DNA from: Saccharopolyspora soli | Lineage (GTDB): Bacteria > Actinomycetota > Actinomycetes > Mycobacteriales > Pseudonocardiaceae | DNA length: 64,000 bases | Assembly (NCBI RefSeq): GCF_022678645.1 | Contig: NZ_JALBWV010000030.1 | Coordinates: forward strand, 1 to 64,000 | Direction: 5' to 3' | Shown here: piece by piece, positions 17,036 through 26,179 of the stretch | Position numbering within the stretch: position 1 is the first letter of the stretch | How the letters are laid out: each line of letters starts with the position of its first letter | The notes under the pieces: model-generated | Database searches by the model: none | Told to the model about the DNA's origin: nothing | Seen by the model: the letters and a program-made list of their open reading frames with translations, nothing else | Translations under genes and position numbers: made by a program

Positions 17036-17698
17036 TCAGTTGGTGGTTAGCAGTTGGATTCGGATGTCGCGGAATTCGACTCGGCTGTCCGGGTCGTGGT
17101 TCTGCAGGCCGACGAAGCCTTCCGGGCCGCGTGCCGGGTCGGTGCTGGTGAAGTCGTTGACCAGCACGTCGTTCAGCCACACCTCGTAGCGTTGGCCGGT
17201 TACCCTCAGCCGGTAGGTGTTCCACTCGCCGACCGGGTTGGACGCCTGCCGCAGTGGCGGCTGGAAGTTGTAGATCGTGCCCGTTTTCTGCGGATCTCCA
17301 CCGGGATTGTCGTTGATCTGCACCTCGTAGCCGTGGTCCACCGCCACCCACGGGTCGTCACCGGGGTCGGGGAAGCGCAGGAACACACCGGAATTGTTGG
17401 TCTCGGCGGTGACCCGCCACTGCAACCGCAACTCGTAGTCGGCAAAGCTCCGGTCCGAGTACCACAGCAGGCCCATGCCGCCGTGGCTGACCAGCTTCCG
17501 GTCGACGATGTCGAAGCCGCCGGGGCCTGCCTGCGACCACCCGTCCAGACTGCTCCCGTCGAACAACGTGATCGGCGGCCCGCACGGCCGATACGCCGCC
17601 GACCCTGCTGAGGGGGCCGCCTGCGAGGCACCGGCCACGCCCGTGGACATCACCGCCAACATCGCCAGCATGGCGAGCAGCGCACTACGAACACGCAT
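17036..17698 (-). CDS. Secreted DUF1080 (3-keto-disaccharide hydrolase-like) protein
   Basis: A signal peptide (MRVRSALLAMLAMLAVMSTG, cleavage likely after ASQA) precedes one DUF1080 domain of about 180 residues: ITLFDGSSLDGWSQAGPGGF, LLWYSDRSFADYELRLQWRV, NNSGVFLRFPDPG, WNTYRLRVTGQRYEVWLNDV and FVGLQNHDPDSRVEFRDIRI. This fold is a concanavalin-like jelly roll; some members hydrolyse 3-keto-glucosides. Its gene follows a much larger gene ending in the same domain, 24 bases downstream with AAGGAGGA between, so they form an operon. Enzymatic activity is not proven by the sequence. Confidence 0.85.
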   Translation of the reverse strand: MRVRSALLAMLAMLAVMSTGVAGASQAAPSAGSAAYRPCGPPITLFDGSSLDGWSQAGPGGFDIVDRKLVSHGGMGLLWYSDRSFADYELRLQWRVTAETNNSGVFLRFPDPGDDPWVAVDHGYEVQINDNPGGDPQKTGTIYNFQPPLRQASNPVGEWNTYRLRVTGQRYEVWLNDVLVNDFTSTDPARGPEGFVGLQNHDPDSRVEFRDIRIQLLTTN

Positions 17699-17722
17699 CC
17701 CTGTCCTCCTTGTCAGTGGAGC

Positions 17723-20700
17723 TCACAGCGGTCGAACCCGGATGTCGCGGAACCTCAGCTGGTTGTCGGCGTTCTCCAGCCCGATGAACGGCCCTTGGCC
17801 GCGACTGGCATCGCCGGTGTACTCGGTGACGACCTGGTCGTTGAGCCGGACCACGTAGGTGTTGCCGCGCACTTCGATGGAGAACCGGTTCCACCCGCCC
17901 AGCGGCGGCTTGGCGGCCAGGAACTCGGCGGCCTTGACCCCGCGCAGCGAACCCGTCCGCTGGTCGACGGACTCCACCCGATCCAGGATCGCCACCTCGT
18001 AGCCTTCGCGACCCGGCAGCGTGGCATCGCCACCGGGATCACCGAAGCGCAGCATCAGTCCGGAATCCGCGCTGACGTTGAACGTCTCGTACTCGGCCTC
18101 CAGCACGAAATCACCGAACTGCTGCTGGGAGTACCACAGCACGCCACGACCCGATGCCGTTGGCTGCAGCATCCCGTCGGCGACGGTGAACCCGCCTTGG
18201 CCGACATGGCTGAATCCGGCCAAGGTGCTCCCGTCGAACAACCGCAGCCATCCCTCGGCATCCGGGGCCGGATGCCACAACACCTGGCCCCGCCCGGTCG
18301 GCACGTCATCGCGCACGTTCACCGGCACGCCGTCCACCACGACCAAGCGCCCGTCACCGCGGCTGCACGAGTCCTGCAGCGCCGCGCACGCCAACACGAC
18401 CTCCGAGGCCGCAACCGGACTGCTGTAGGAAAGCCGTGCGAGACCGCCCTGATCGGTGTTGACCACCTGCCGATCGGCCAGCATGAACGGCACACCCGCC
18501 GAGTGGCCGGGCGGCAGCCCCGCAGCGGGTGCCCGCCGGTAGACCTCGAAGGTGATCGGCGCTCCGGCGCGGTTCGGCCCGCTCAACGTCGCAGTCACTT
18601 CATGCGGCTGTCCGGCGTCCAGTTCCGCAGAACCGGGCGACACCGCCAGCGCACCTCGCACCGGCTCGGTAGCAGTGACCACAGTGGACGCCGATCCGCG
18701 TTCGAAGCCCTGCGGATCCACCACCGTCACGGTCGCGGTGTACTCGCCGAGTTCGGTGTAGGTGTGGCCGACCCGCGCTCCGACACCGGTGGTGCCGTCG
18801 CCGAAGTCCCACTGGTACTGCGACCCGGCCGGGGCGCTGTCGGCGGTGGCGGACAGCGTCACCTCCAGCGGCGCCGGGCCGCGCGCGAGGTCGCTGGCGG
18901 CCGACACGTTGAGCGGACCCGCCGCGCCCAGCCCGGTGAACCGCATCGCGTCGAGCCGGAACAGATCGGATCCCTGGCCACCGAACACCGCGAACAGCTC
19001 GTGACTGCCGCCCGGATCAACCACCGGCACCGCAGGAAGATCCACATATCCAGGGACACCTCCGGGTACCGGTGCGGTCGCCACCAGCGGCCCATCCGGA
19101 GCGCCTGCCCGCAGCTCGATCGTGCCGCCCGCGCCCGGTGCGGCCACCCGGAACGCTGCGGACTGCACGGATTCCAGGCTCATCGGCCGCCACGACACGG
19201 CGTCACCGGGATCGATGTCGCCGATCGCCGCATCGCCCTGGGCCCCATCGTCGGAAACCACCGACGCCCCGTGCAGTGCGGTGGCGTGCTCGGCCTGTTT
19301 GTTCTTGGGCTGCAAGCGGATCTCGTGGCTGCCTTCGGCTGGCGGCACGTTCGGCCCACCCCGGTCGGTGTAGGTGGCCCGCAGGACGATGAACAGGTTC
19401 GCATCCGAGCCATGCCCGTCGTCCTGCTGGATCTGGATCCGCCCCGAACAGCCCTGGACTTCGGTCTGCGGGTGCGCGTGCTCGTCGTGCCCCAGCGCCA
19501 CCTGCACCCGCACGTCCGCGCAACTGATGCCCTGTCCGATCACGCCGTCCTCGGTGTCGGAAACCCCGACCCGGTAGGAGATTTCGTCGCCGAAGTCGAT
19601 CATGGAGCCGTCCGGCGGCAACTCTAGGTTCACCACCGGTTCGTGATTGCCCACCGAGATCGGTACTCGGGCCACCGTGACCCGGCCGGTGGCGTCGGTG
19701 AGGATCAACTTCGCGTCGTAAGCGGCATTCTCGGCGTAGGTGTGCTGAACCTGCGGGCCTTCGGTGTCGATGGTCCCGTCTCCGTCGAGATCCCACTGGA
19801 ACCGCAGCTCGTCCCCGTCCGGGTCCGACGATTCCGACGCGTCGAAGGAGACCTCCAGCGGCGCGTTGCCGGAACGCGGGGTGGCGGTCACCTGGGCGGT
19901 CGGCGAACGCTGGCCGTTGGTGTGGTCGATGCGGTACAGCCCCGCGTTCGGGCCCGGGGTGAAGAATCCGCCGCCGTACTCCAGCACGTACAGCGATCCT
20001 TCCGGCCCGAACTCCATGTCCATCGGCTGGTCGAAGTCGGCGTTCGGCATGAACGGGGAGATCGACACCAGCTGCCCCTGGCCGTCGCCCCGGACATCCT
20101 TGACGAACCCGCGGGAGTACTCGTAGAAGAACGCCGCCCCGTCGTACTCGGCTGGGAACTTCGTCGGCGACGCCAGATCGGGGTCGAACCGGTACACTGG
20201 ACCGCCCATCGCGGTCCCCCCACCGGGGCAGTCGATCTGCGGGAAGACGTCGAAGCACTCGTACGGGTACCAGATCAACGGAGTTTGTGCTGGCGGCAAC
20301 TCTGTCAGTCCGGTGTTGTTCGGTGAATCGTTCGTGAGATTCGCGCAGTCGAACGGCGGGCCCGAGACACCGGTGGCGAAATCGTAGTCGCGGTAAGGGA
20401 TGTTGTCGGCGATGCAGTACGGCCAACCACCATTGCCCGGTCCTTTGACCAGGTCCAGCTCGTCGTACTGCCGCGGCCCCCGCTCCGGGTCGTCCTCACT
20501 CGCGTCCGGGCCCACAACGCCCACGTACACCCAGTCGGTCGCGCGGTCCACGCTGAACCGGAACGGGTTGCGCAGCCCCATGAAGTAGATCTCCGGTCGG
20601 GTCGACGGCGTGCCCGGCGGGAACAGGTTCCCCTCCGGAATCGTGTAGGAGCCATCCGGCTGCACGGTGATCCGCAACAGCTTGCCGCGCAGATCGTTCG

Positions 20701-21376
20701 TGTTCGCCGAGGACTTCTGGGCGTCGAACGGGGCTCGCCCCGGCCGCTCGTCGATCGGCGAGTAGCCGTCGGAAGCCCACGAGTTCGTGTTGTCCCCTGT
20801 GGACAGCAGCAGGTTGCCCTTCGAGTCGAAGTCGATGTCGCCTCCCACGTGGCAGCACAGGTCGCGCTGCGTGGGTACTTCCAGGATCACCTGCTCTTCG
20901 GCCAAGTTCAGCTGAGCGCCGTCGAGCTGAAAACGCGACAACCGGTTCTTCGGCTCCGGGCCTGCGGGGGAGTAGTAGGTGTAAACCCAGCCGTTCTGCG
21001 CGAAGTTCGGGTCCAGCGCGATGCCCTGCAACCCGTCTTCTTCCCCGGTGTAGACCGGAATCCGGCCTGCCTCGGTGACGTTGTAGGTGACCGGGTCGAA
21101 CAACCGCACGACACCACGCCGGTCGGTCATCAGCACCCGTCCGTCCGGTGCCACCGCCAACGCCATCGGCTCCCCGACATCATCGGTGAGCTTGATCTTC
21201 TCGAAGTTCTCTTCCGGCGCGCCGCTGACGTTTCCGGCCAGCACCCGCACGGAATCGGTCGGCGGGGGAGGCGGCGCGGGACTGGCGTTGACGGGACCGA
21301 TCAGCGCGGCGAGCACCGCGAGGACCACGCCGATCACGAGCAACGGACTCCGGACAGCACGAGGTGACACCGACAT
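17723..21376 (-). CDS. Large secreted PQQ-type sugar dehydrogenase-like / PKD / DUF1080 multidomain protein
   Basis: The 1217-residue exported protein starts with a signal peptide (SPLLVIGVVLAVLAALIGPV). Residues about 45-440 form a soluble glucose/sorbosone-dehydrogenase-like propeller (DGLQGIALDPNFAQNGWVYT, RGKLLRITVQPDGS, MDMEFGPEGSLYVLEYGGG). A PKD domain follows near 460-540 (FDASESSDPDGDELRFQWDL), then a carbohydrate-binding-like region near 690-830, a second PKD domain near 850-920 (YQWDFGDGTTGVGARVGHTY), and a C-terminal DUF1080 domain from about 1040 to the end. The ATG follows GAAAGAGG. It probably acts on an extracellular polysaccharide or glycoside together with the small DUF1080 protein encoded next to it. 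Confidence 0.85.
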   Translation of the reverse strand: MSVSPRAVRSPLLVIGVVLAVLAALIGPVNASPAPPPPPTDSVRVLAGNVSGAPEENFEKIKLTDDVGEPMALAVAPDGRVLMTDRRGVVRLFDPVTYNVTEAGRIPVYTGEEDGLQGIALDPNFAQNGWVYTYYSPAGPEPKNRLSRFQLDGAQLNLAEEQVILEVPTQRDLCCHVGGDIDFDSKGNLLLSTGDNTNSWASDGYSPIDERPGRAPFDAQKSSANTNDLRGKLLRITVQPDGSYTIPEGNLFPPGTPSTRPEIYFMGLRNPFRFSVDRATDWVYVGVVGPDASEDDPERGPRQYDELDLVKGPGNGGWPYCIADNIPYRDYDFATGVSGPPFDCANLTNDSPNNTGLTELPPAQTPLIWYPYECFDVFPQIDCPGGGTAMGGPVYRFDPDLASPTKFPAEYDGAAFFYEYSRGFVKDVRGDGQGQLVSISPFMPNADFDQPMDMEFGPEGSLYVLEYGGGFFTPGPNAGLYRIDHTNGQRSPTAQVTATPRSGNAPLEVSFDASESSDPDGDELRFQWDLDGDGTIDTEGPQVQHTYAENAAYDAKLILTDATGRVTVARVPISVGNHEPVVNLELPPDGSMIDFGDEISYRVGVSDTEDGVIGQGISCADVRVQVALGHDEHAHPQTEVQGCSGRIQIQQDDGHGSDANLFIVLRATYTDRGGPNVPPAEGSHEIRLQPKNKQAEHATALHGASVVSDDGAQGDAAIGDIDPGDAVSWRPMSLESVQSAAFRVAAPGAGGTIELRAGAPDGPLVATAPVPGGVPGYVDLPAVPVVDPGGSHELFAVFGGQGSDLFRLDAMRFTGLGAAGPLNVSAASDLARGPAPLEVTLSATADSAPAGSQYQWDFGDGTTGVGARVGHTYTELGEYTATVTVVDPQGFERGSASTVVTATEPVRGALAVSPGSAELDAGQPHEVTATLSGPNRAGAPITFEVYRRAPAAGLPPGHSAGVPFMLADRQVVNTDQGGLARLSYSSPVAASEVVLACAALQDSCSRGDGRLVVVDGVPVNVRDDVPTGRGQVLWHPAPDAEGWLRLFDGSTLAGFSHVGQGGFTVADGMLQPTASGRGVLWYSQQQFGDFVLEAEYETFNVSADSGLMLRFGDPGGDATLPGREGYEVAILDRVESVDQRTGSLRGVKAAEFLAAKPPLGGWNRFSIEVRGNTYVVRLNDQVVTEYTGDASRGQGPFIGLENADNQLRFRDIRVRPL

Positions 21377-21986
21377 CGTGGCCTCTTTCGGAAAGCACCA
21401 AACCCAGGTAAATAGAAGATAAAGGCAGGCGGTGCGGCTGAGTCGAAATCTGTCCGGTCCTGTCATTGAATTGCGGCACACGACGCAGAATTCACCCGGC
21501 GATCGGACGACCGGCCACCGCACAATGCCCGATCAAGACCCAACCTCGATGATCCTTTTCGCAGCGGGGAAAGATCGCGGACCTTTGGCGGTCCTGCGGT
21601 GACGGGGCGAGCACGATCGACGAGCGGCATCTGCCAGCACCTTCGATCTCGCGGTGGCAGTTCGGGACAGCGGTCGCGGGAGCAGCAGCAGGGCTCGGCG
21701 CCGCGAAGGCGCCAGCTGCCATCGGCAACTGGGTGAGCCTCTTCCCTCGGTATGACGTGGAAATCCTCTCCCAGGTGCTGGGTTTCGCCTGGTTTTGGAT
21801 CAGCAGCGAGGAGTTCTGATTTCGCTGCGTCACGTCCGTTCCAGGCGTGCGGGTAGCTGTGTTCGCCGGAGCATCGGCCTCGCTGGTTGAATTGGAATTT
21901 CGGATTCGAATCGAATTGGACCTTTTGGGGTGCCGCTTTGTGGGGGATTCTTGGGGAGCCGCCTACGACGGATGAGGATCGCCCTG
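21377..21986. other. Intergenic stretch between divergent genes, mostly unexplained
   Basis: This 610-base stretch contains the promoter side of the large secreted-protein gene and the leader of the PaiB-like gene. One plus-strand frame ends with a protein-like segment, WQFGTAVAGAAAGLGAAKAP through FAWFWISSEEF, and a stop at about 21820, but it has no start codon and is probably a scrap or chance. No RNA, repeat or clear terminator was seen. Confidence 0.35.
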
Positions 21987-22599
21987 ATGTACGTTCCCGC
22001 TCACTTCGCACCAGACGACGAAGCGGTGCACGAGCTGCTGACCAACCACGGAGCCGCTGACCTTGTCACCGCCACCCCGGACGGTCTGATCGCGACAATG
22101 CTGCCGTTCATCTACGACCGGGAGCGCGGCACTCTGCTGGGCCACCTCGCGCGCAACAACGACCACTGGCGCCAAACGGTGATCGGTGACGCGTTGGTCA
22201 TCGTGCGCGGCCCTGACTCCTACATCACGCCGTCCTGGTACGCCGGCGAAGGCCGAACACGGACGCGTGGTTCCCACGTGGAACTACATGACCGCCCACG
22301 TGTACGGGACCATGACTGTGCACGATGATCCCGACTGGGTGGCGGGCGTCGTCCGCCGACTCACCGATCACCACGAAGCCGGTCGGCCCATGCCGTGGTC
22401 GGTCGACGACGCACCGGAGAAGTTCTTCCACGGCCAACTTCGAGCCATCGTGGGCGTGCAGGTGGCCGTCAAGCGGATCGAGGCCAAGTTCAAGCTCAGC
22501 CAGAACCGCCCGGCAGCCGATGTCGACGGAGTGATCGACGGGCTCCGGAAGTCCGGCGACGAGGCTAGCGCGAAAGCGGTCGAGAACCACCGCGCCTGA
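21987..22599 (+). pseudogene. PaiB-like FMN-binding protein with a frameshift
   Basis: The first part reads MYVPAHFAPDDEAVHELLTN and continues to DSYITPSWYAGE, as in PaiB/FMN-binding negative regulators. At about 22245-22255 one base is missing or extra; the neighbouring frame then gives AKAEHGRVVPTWNYMTAHVY and the complete C-terminal half to RKSGDEASAKAVENHRA. All conserved blocks are present if the shift is repaired, so the break is recent or a sequencing error. The start at 21987 fits the family and follows GAGGA by eight bases. Confidence 0.75.
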
Positions 22600-22707
22600 G
22601 CAAACCGCAGACGGAGTGCTGACAGTGCTGAGCGCCCGTGATCGCGACCGACCACGGTGAACTGCCGCCCGCGGCTGACCCGCAACACGCTGAAGGGACG
22701 TCCCGCC

Positions 22708-23097
22708 ATGTTCACCGGCCTCAGCGCCTTTCCACTGACCCCGACCAGCGAGTCGGGCATCGACGAGCACGCATACGCCCAACTGGTCTCCCGCCTCGCG
22801 GCTGCTGGCGTGGACTCGATCGGCGCGCTGGGCTCCACCGGCGGCTACCCCTATTTCTCGCGCCAGCAGCGCGCTCGTGCGGCGCGGATCGCCGTTCAGG
22901 CCGCCGAGGGCACCCCGGTCATGGTCGGCATCGGCGCGCTGCGCACCTCGCAGGTCCTCGCGCTGGCCGAGGATGCCCAGGAGGCGGGTGCGGCGGCGGT
23001 GCTGCTGGCCGCGATGACGTACCACCCGCTCACCGACCGCGCTGGAAGCCCTGCGACTGGGAACCTCCGCATGAGCACCGCTCGGTCGGGCAACTGA
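22708..23097 (+). pseudogene. Truncated dihydrodipicolinate synthase-family gene
   Basis: MFTGLSAFPLTPTSESGIDE and LVSRLAAAGVDSIGALGSTG with VMVGIGALRTSQVLALAEDAQ clearly match the N-terminal third of the DapA/KDPG-aldolase-like TIM barrel (about 300 residues when whole). After MTYHPLTD the similarity ends and the frame runs out at 23097, so the Schiff-base lysine region is missing. The start follows GAAGGGA. It is a 3'-truncated remnant and cannot be catalytic. Confidence 0.7.
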
Positions 23098-23297
23098 CGA
23101 GTCAGGCTCGCCGCAGGCCCGGCTGATCCGGATCGCTGACGAACGATGCCACCGTCGATGAGGGCGACGAGGTGGACAGGATCGTTGCCCTGGTGCGATG
23201 TGGTTCGGGTGCGCATGACGGGTACCCGCTGCGTGGCAGCTTTCGACCGGGCGGCCGGTCGAGCTTCCGCGAGTCCGGCGGGGTGCAGGGGGATCCG

Positions 23298-24140
23298 ATG
23301 GACATCGAACACAATCGCGTTGAGACCAATGGAGTTCGGCTCCACTACGTCACCGCTGGATCCGGACCGGTCGTGCTCTGCCTGCACGGCTGGCCGGAAA
23401 CGCATCGCGAATACCTGTGCATCATCGAGCGGTTGGGCCGCGGATATCGCTTCATCGCTCCGGATCTGCGGGGATTCGCCGACAGCGAGAAGCCGTTCAG
23501 CGGCTACGAGCCGAAGACGATCGCGGCCGACGTGCTGGGCTTGCTCGACGTCGAAGAGGTCGAGCGATTTCACGTCCTGAGCCATGATCTCGGCGGACCG
23601 GCTTCGGTTGCGCTCGCTTATCTCGCGACGGGTCGCGCCTTGTCGCTCTCGACGATCGAAACGCCGTTCTTCGGCCTCGATTACCCCGGATACGTAGACC
23701 CGCGAGTCGCGTATTGGCACCTCGGGATGCACATGAACATGGACATCACGCGCTTCCTGGTCGAGGGACGAGAAGAGCAGTACCTGCGGCACTTCTTCCG
23801 AGACTTCGCCTACGACCCGACCGCGGTGCCAGAATCCGAAATCCAGGCATATGCCATGCAGATGCGCCAGCCGGGCAACCTCCGCGCCAGTCTCAACCTC
23901 TACGGCTACATCCCGCAAATGGCCGAGCAGACGAGGGAGTTGACCGCGGAGAAGCTGACCGTGCCGATGATGGCGTGGGGCGGCCGATCGTCCTTCGGAT
24001 CGCACTGCATCGAAAGCGCGAAGGCCATCGCGACCGAGGCGCAAGGCGGTGTGATCGAGCGGTGCGGTCACTGGGTGTTCCAGGAGAGGACTGACTTCAT
24101 CTGCGACGAGTTGGACCGCTTCTGGGCCGGAAAGACTTGA
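23298..24140 (+). CDS. Alpha/beta hydrolase, epoxide hydrolase-like
   Basis: The 280-residue protein has the oxyanion motif LHGWPETHREY (HGWP), a nucleophile elbow at SHDLGGPASVALAY with Asp as nucleophile, and a catalytic His in ERCGHWVFQER. Asp rather than Ser in the elbow points to the epoxide hydrolase/haloalkane dehalogenase branch, and the HGWP motif favours epoxide hydrolase. The elbow reads SHDLGG where GHDxGG is usual, a small deviation. The ATG at 23298 follows AGGGGG. Flanking genes are remnants, so the physiological substrate is open. Confidence 0.82.
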   Translation: MDIEHNRVETNGVRLHYVTAGSGPVVLCLHGWPETHREYLCIIERLGRGYRFIAPDLRGFADSEKPFSGYEPKTIAADVLGLLDVEEVERFHVLSHDLGGPASVALAYLATGRALSLSTIETPFFGLDYPGYVDPRVAYWHLGMHMNMDITRFLVEGREEQYLRHFFRDFAYDPTAVPESEIQAYAMQMRQPGNLRASLNLYGYIPQMAEQTRELTAEKLTVPMMAWGGRSSFGSHCIESAKAIATEAQGGVIERCGHWVFQERTDFICDELDRFWAGKT

Positions 24141-24237
24141 TCTCCGCACGACGCGCTGCTGGTCGACATGCCGAGCGGGTCCGCTGGGCTCACACTTCGA
24201 CTGTCCGGTTTGGAGTTCGGCCCACGAGGAGCGAAAC

Positions 24238-24447
24238 GTGCGTTTGTCCACCAGGAACCAGCTTCGGGGAACGGTCGCCGAGGTCGATCGTGGTGACGTG
24301 ATGACCGTTGTCAAAGTGACATTGGAAGGCGGACAGCAGGTCATCTCCTCGATCACGAAGGATGCTGCTGACGATCTCAACCTCCAGCCAGGGACGTCGG
24401 TCACGGTTCTGGTCAAGTCCACCGAAGTCATGCTCGCGGTCGAATGA
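24238..24447 (+). CDS. Molybdopterin/molybdate-binding TOBE (Mop) domain protein
   Basis: The 69-residue protein is a single Mop/TOBE domain: STRNQLRGTVAEVDRGDVMT, VVKVTLEGGQQVISSITKDA and GTSVTVLVKSTEVMLAVE. Free-standing molbindins of this size bind molybdate in the cytoplasm for storage or supply. The GTG start is preceded by CGAGGAGCGAAAC. A molybdenum hydroxylase is encoded in the same window at 57.8-61.4 kb, but not in the same operon. Confidence 0.88.
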   Translation: MRLSTRNQLRGTVAEVDRGDVMTVVKVTLEGGQQVISSITKDAADDLNLQPGTSVTVLVKSTEVMLAVE

Positions 24448-24450
24448 TCG

Positions 24451-24924
24451 TCATCGGATCGGGATTCTCCTGGGCTGGCGCGGATTCAACGTGGTGAGCA
24501 GGTGGCTGGCGGCTTGTTCGCTGGATTTGAGGCTGCCGATCGTGGTCGAGTGGCCGAACAGGTCGCCGCCCGCGAGGTGCACCCTCCGCGATGTCGGTTG
24601 GCTCGCAGCGAACGCCGCATCTCGGTACGCGCCGGGGCGACGGATGAGGACGCTCGGCCAGCGGCGGTCGACGTGCACGGCTCGGCAGTTTCGGTCTATT
24701 TCTGGGAAAACGCCGAGCTTGCGAATGCCGGAGGCAGTTCTGCCCACGATTGCGTCGTCGGCTTTATCCCACACCGCACGCGATACCGACGCGCGCAGGT
24801 ACGCCGTCACCAGTCCGCGCCCCGCCGGGACTCGGTGCGGGTGCAGGTTGTGCTGCAACGCCGTTGCTGCTATGTCCGGCAGGTCGCCGCGCCCCGTGTA
24901 GAGCACCACCGAGTTCTCCCGCAC
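24451..24924 (-). pseudogene. C-terminal remnant of an FAD-dependent oxidoreductase-like gene
   Basis: The end of this 157-codon frame reads RRVHLAGGDLFGHSTTIGSL followed by KSSEQAASHLL, which resembles the C-terminal FAD-contact motif of amine-oxidase/protoporphyrinogen-oxidase-like flavoproteins (VHLAGD...S...A..SG..AA). Upstream WPSVLIRRPGAYRD fits the same family. No N-terminal dinucleotide fold is present, and a protein-like segment (VDADALEMAHVLLTLISPTG) lies in another frame near 25.0-25.1 kb, joined by an apparent frameshift at about 24925. I interpret this as the tail of a deleted gene. Confidence 0.45.
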
Positions 24925-25209
24925 ATCCCGTTACGCCTGGTGGTGAACTCCTTCATCTTCGTTCCGGCGGAGTCGAGCACGGCCGACATGGCGCCGAATG
25001 CCTGGATCGCTTTGCGGTCGCGGTCCGACGGGCCCGTCGGTGAGATCAACGTCAGCAGCACGTGCGCCATCTCCAGCGCGTCCGCGTCGACCTCGGGCGA
25101 CACGTGGTGCGGAGATGTTGAACCTGCGGCGATGTTGAACGCTGCGCGCCCTCGTGCGTTGGCTGGCGGGTCAGGCGTGCCGCACGTTCGGGCGGTTAGT
25201 CTGGCCGTC

Positions 25210-26037
25210 ATGCCCGACACATCCACGAACAAGCTCGGGGAGTTCCTCCGAGCCCATCGCGCGCGTGTTGCGCCCGCGGATGTGGGGTTGTCAGGCGGAG
25301 GTGACCGCCGGGTCGCGGGACTTCGCCGCGAGGAGGTCGCGGTGCTCGCCGGGGTGAGCATCGACTACTACACCCGCCTCGAACAGGGACGCGAACGCAA
25401 CCCTTCCGCGCAGGTCCTGGACGCGATCGGGCGGGCGCTGAAACTCAACGCCGATGCCTGCGGCTACCTCTTCCGGCTCGCCGGGCTCAATCCGAACCCG
25501 ACATCGGGCAGCGCGCGAGACCTGGTCCACCCGGCGCTGCTGCAACTGCTGGACTCCTTTCCGAGTGCGGCCGCGTATGTGCTCAGCCCGGCGTTCGACG
25601 TGCTCGCCACCAACACCATCGCCGCCGCGCTGCTTTCGCCCTTCGACGGCATGACCAACATGGTTCGGGTCCTGTTCCAGCACCCGCAGGCGCGCGCCGT
25701 GTTCGTCGAATGGCCCACCCTGGTCGAGCAGACCGTCCACGCCCTGCGCCTCAACGCGGGCTACTACCCGGACGACCCGGAGATCCGGGCGCTCGTCAAC
25801 GAGTTCCTGCGGACCTCGCCCCGGTTCCGGGACCTGTGGCAGGACCAGACCGTGACCGGACTCACCCGGATGTTCAAGGTCTTCGTCCACCCCGCGGTGG
25901 GTCGAGTCGAGTTGACCTACCAGACCTTCGACGTCCGCGACGCCCCCGGCCAGCAGTTGCTCGTCGGTACGCCGGAACCCGGTAGCCGCAGCGCCGACGC
26001 GATCGCCTACCTGGGCTCCGTGCACGCCAACACCTGA
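25210..26037 (+). CDS. XRE-family regulator with MmyB-like ligand domain
   Basis: The N-terminal 90 residues form an XRE helix-turn-helix with the characteristic RVAGLRREEVAVLAGVSIDY and YTRLEQGRERNPSAQVLDAI motifs; the rest (residues 105-270) is the MmyB-like PAS domain containing YVLSPAFDVLATN and LTYQTFDVRDAPGQQLLVGT. Such proteins usually regulate a neighbouring short-chain dehydrogenase, and one lies 143 bases downstream on the same strand. The start at 25210 gives the family's standard N-terminus; a ribosome site is weak. Confidence 0.87.
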   Translation: MPDTSTNKLGEFLRAHRARVAPADVGLSGGGDRRVAGLRREEVAVLAGVSIDYYTRLEQGRERNPSAQVLDAIGRALKLNADACGYLFRLAGLNPNPTSGSARDLVHPALLQLLDSFPSAAAYVLSPAFDVLATNTIAAALLSPFDGMTNMVRVLFQHPQARAVFVEWPTLVEQTVHALRLNAGYYPDDPEIRALVNEFLRTSPRFRDLWQDQTVTGLTRMFKVFVHPAVGRVELTYQTFDVRDAPGQQLLVGTPEPGSRSADAIAYLGSVHANT

Positions 26038-26179
26038 GCGTCGCATCGCGTTGCACCAACCTGCCTTCCTGGGTGCGGCACACCCAGGAAGCCACGACCT
26101 TCTCCCGGCGCGGCGGCTGCCGGACGCTTGGTCCTGCGGCGCTTCCTGCCGCAAGCCCAGCGTCTTCGAAGGAGTTCCC

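Noticed and set aside
17795-19627. A 610-codon plus-strand frame inside the large secreted-protein gene
   Set aside because: No domain, composition typical of antisense frames in GC-rich DNA; the minus strand gives PKD and DUF1080 domains.
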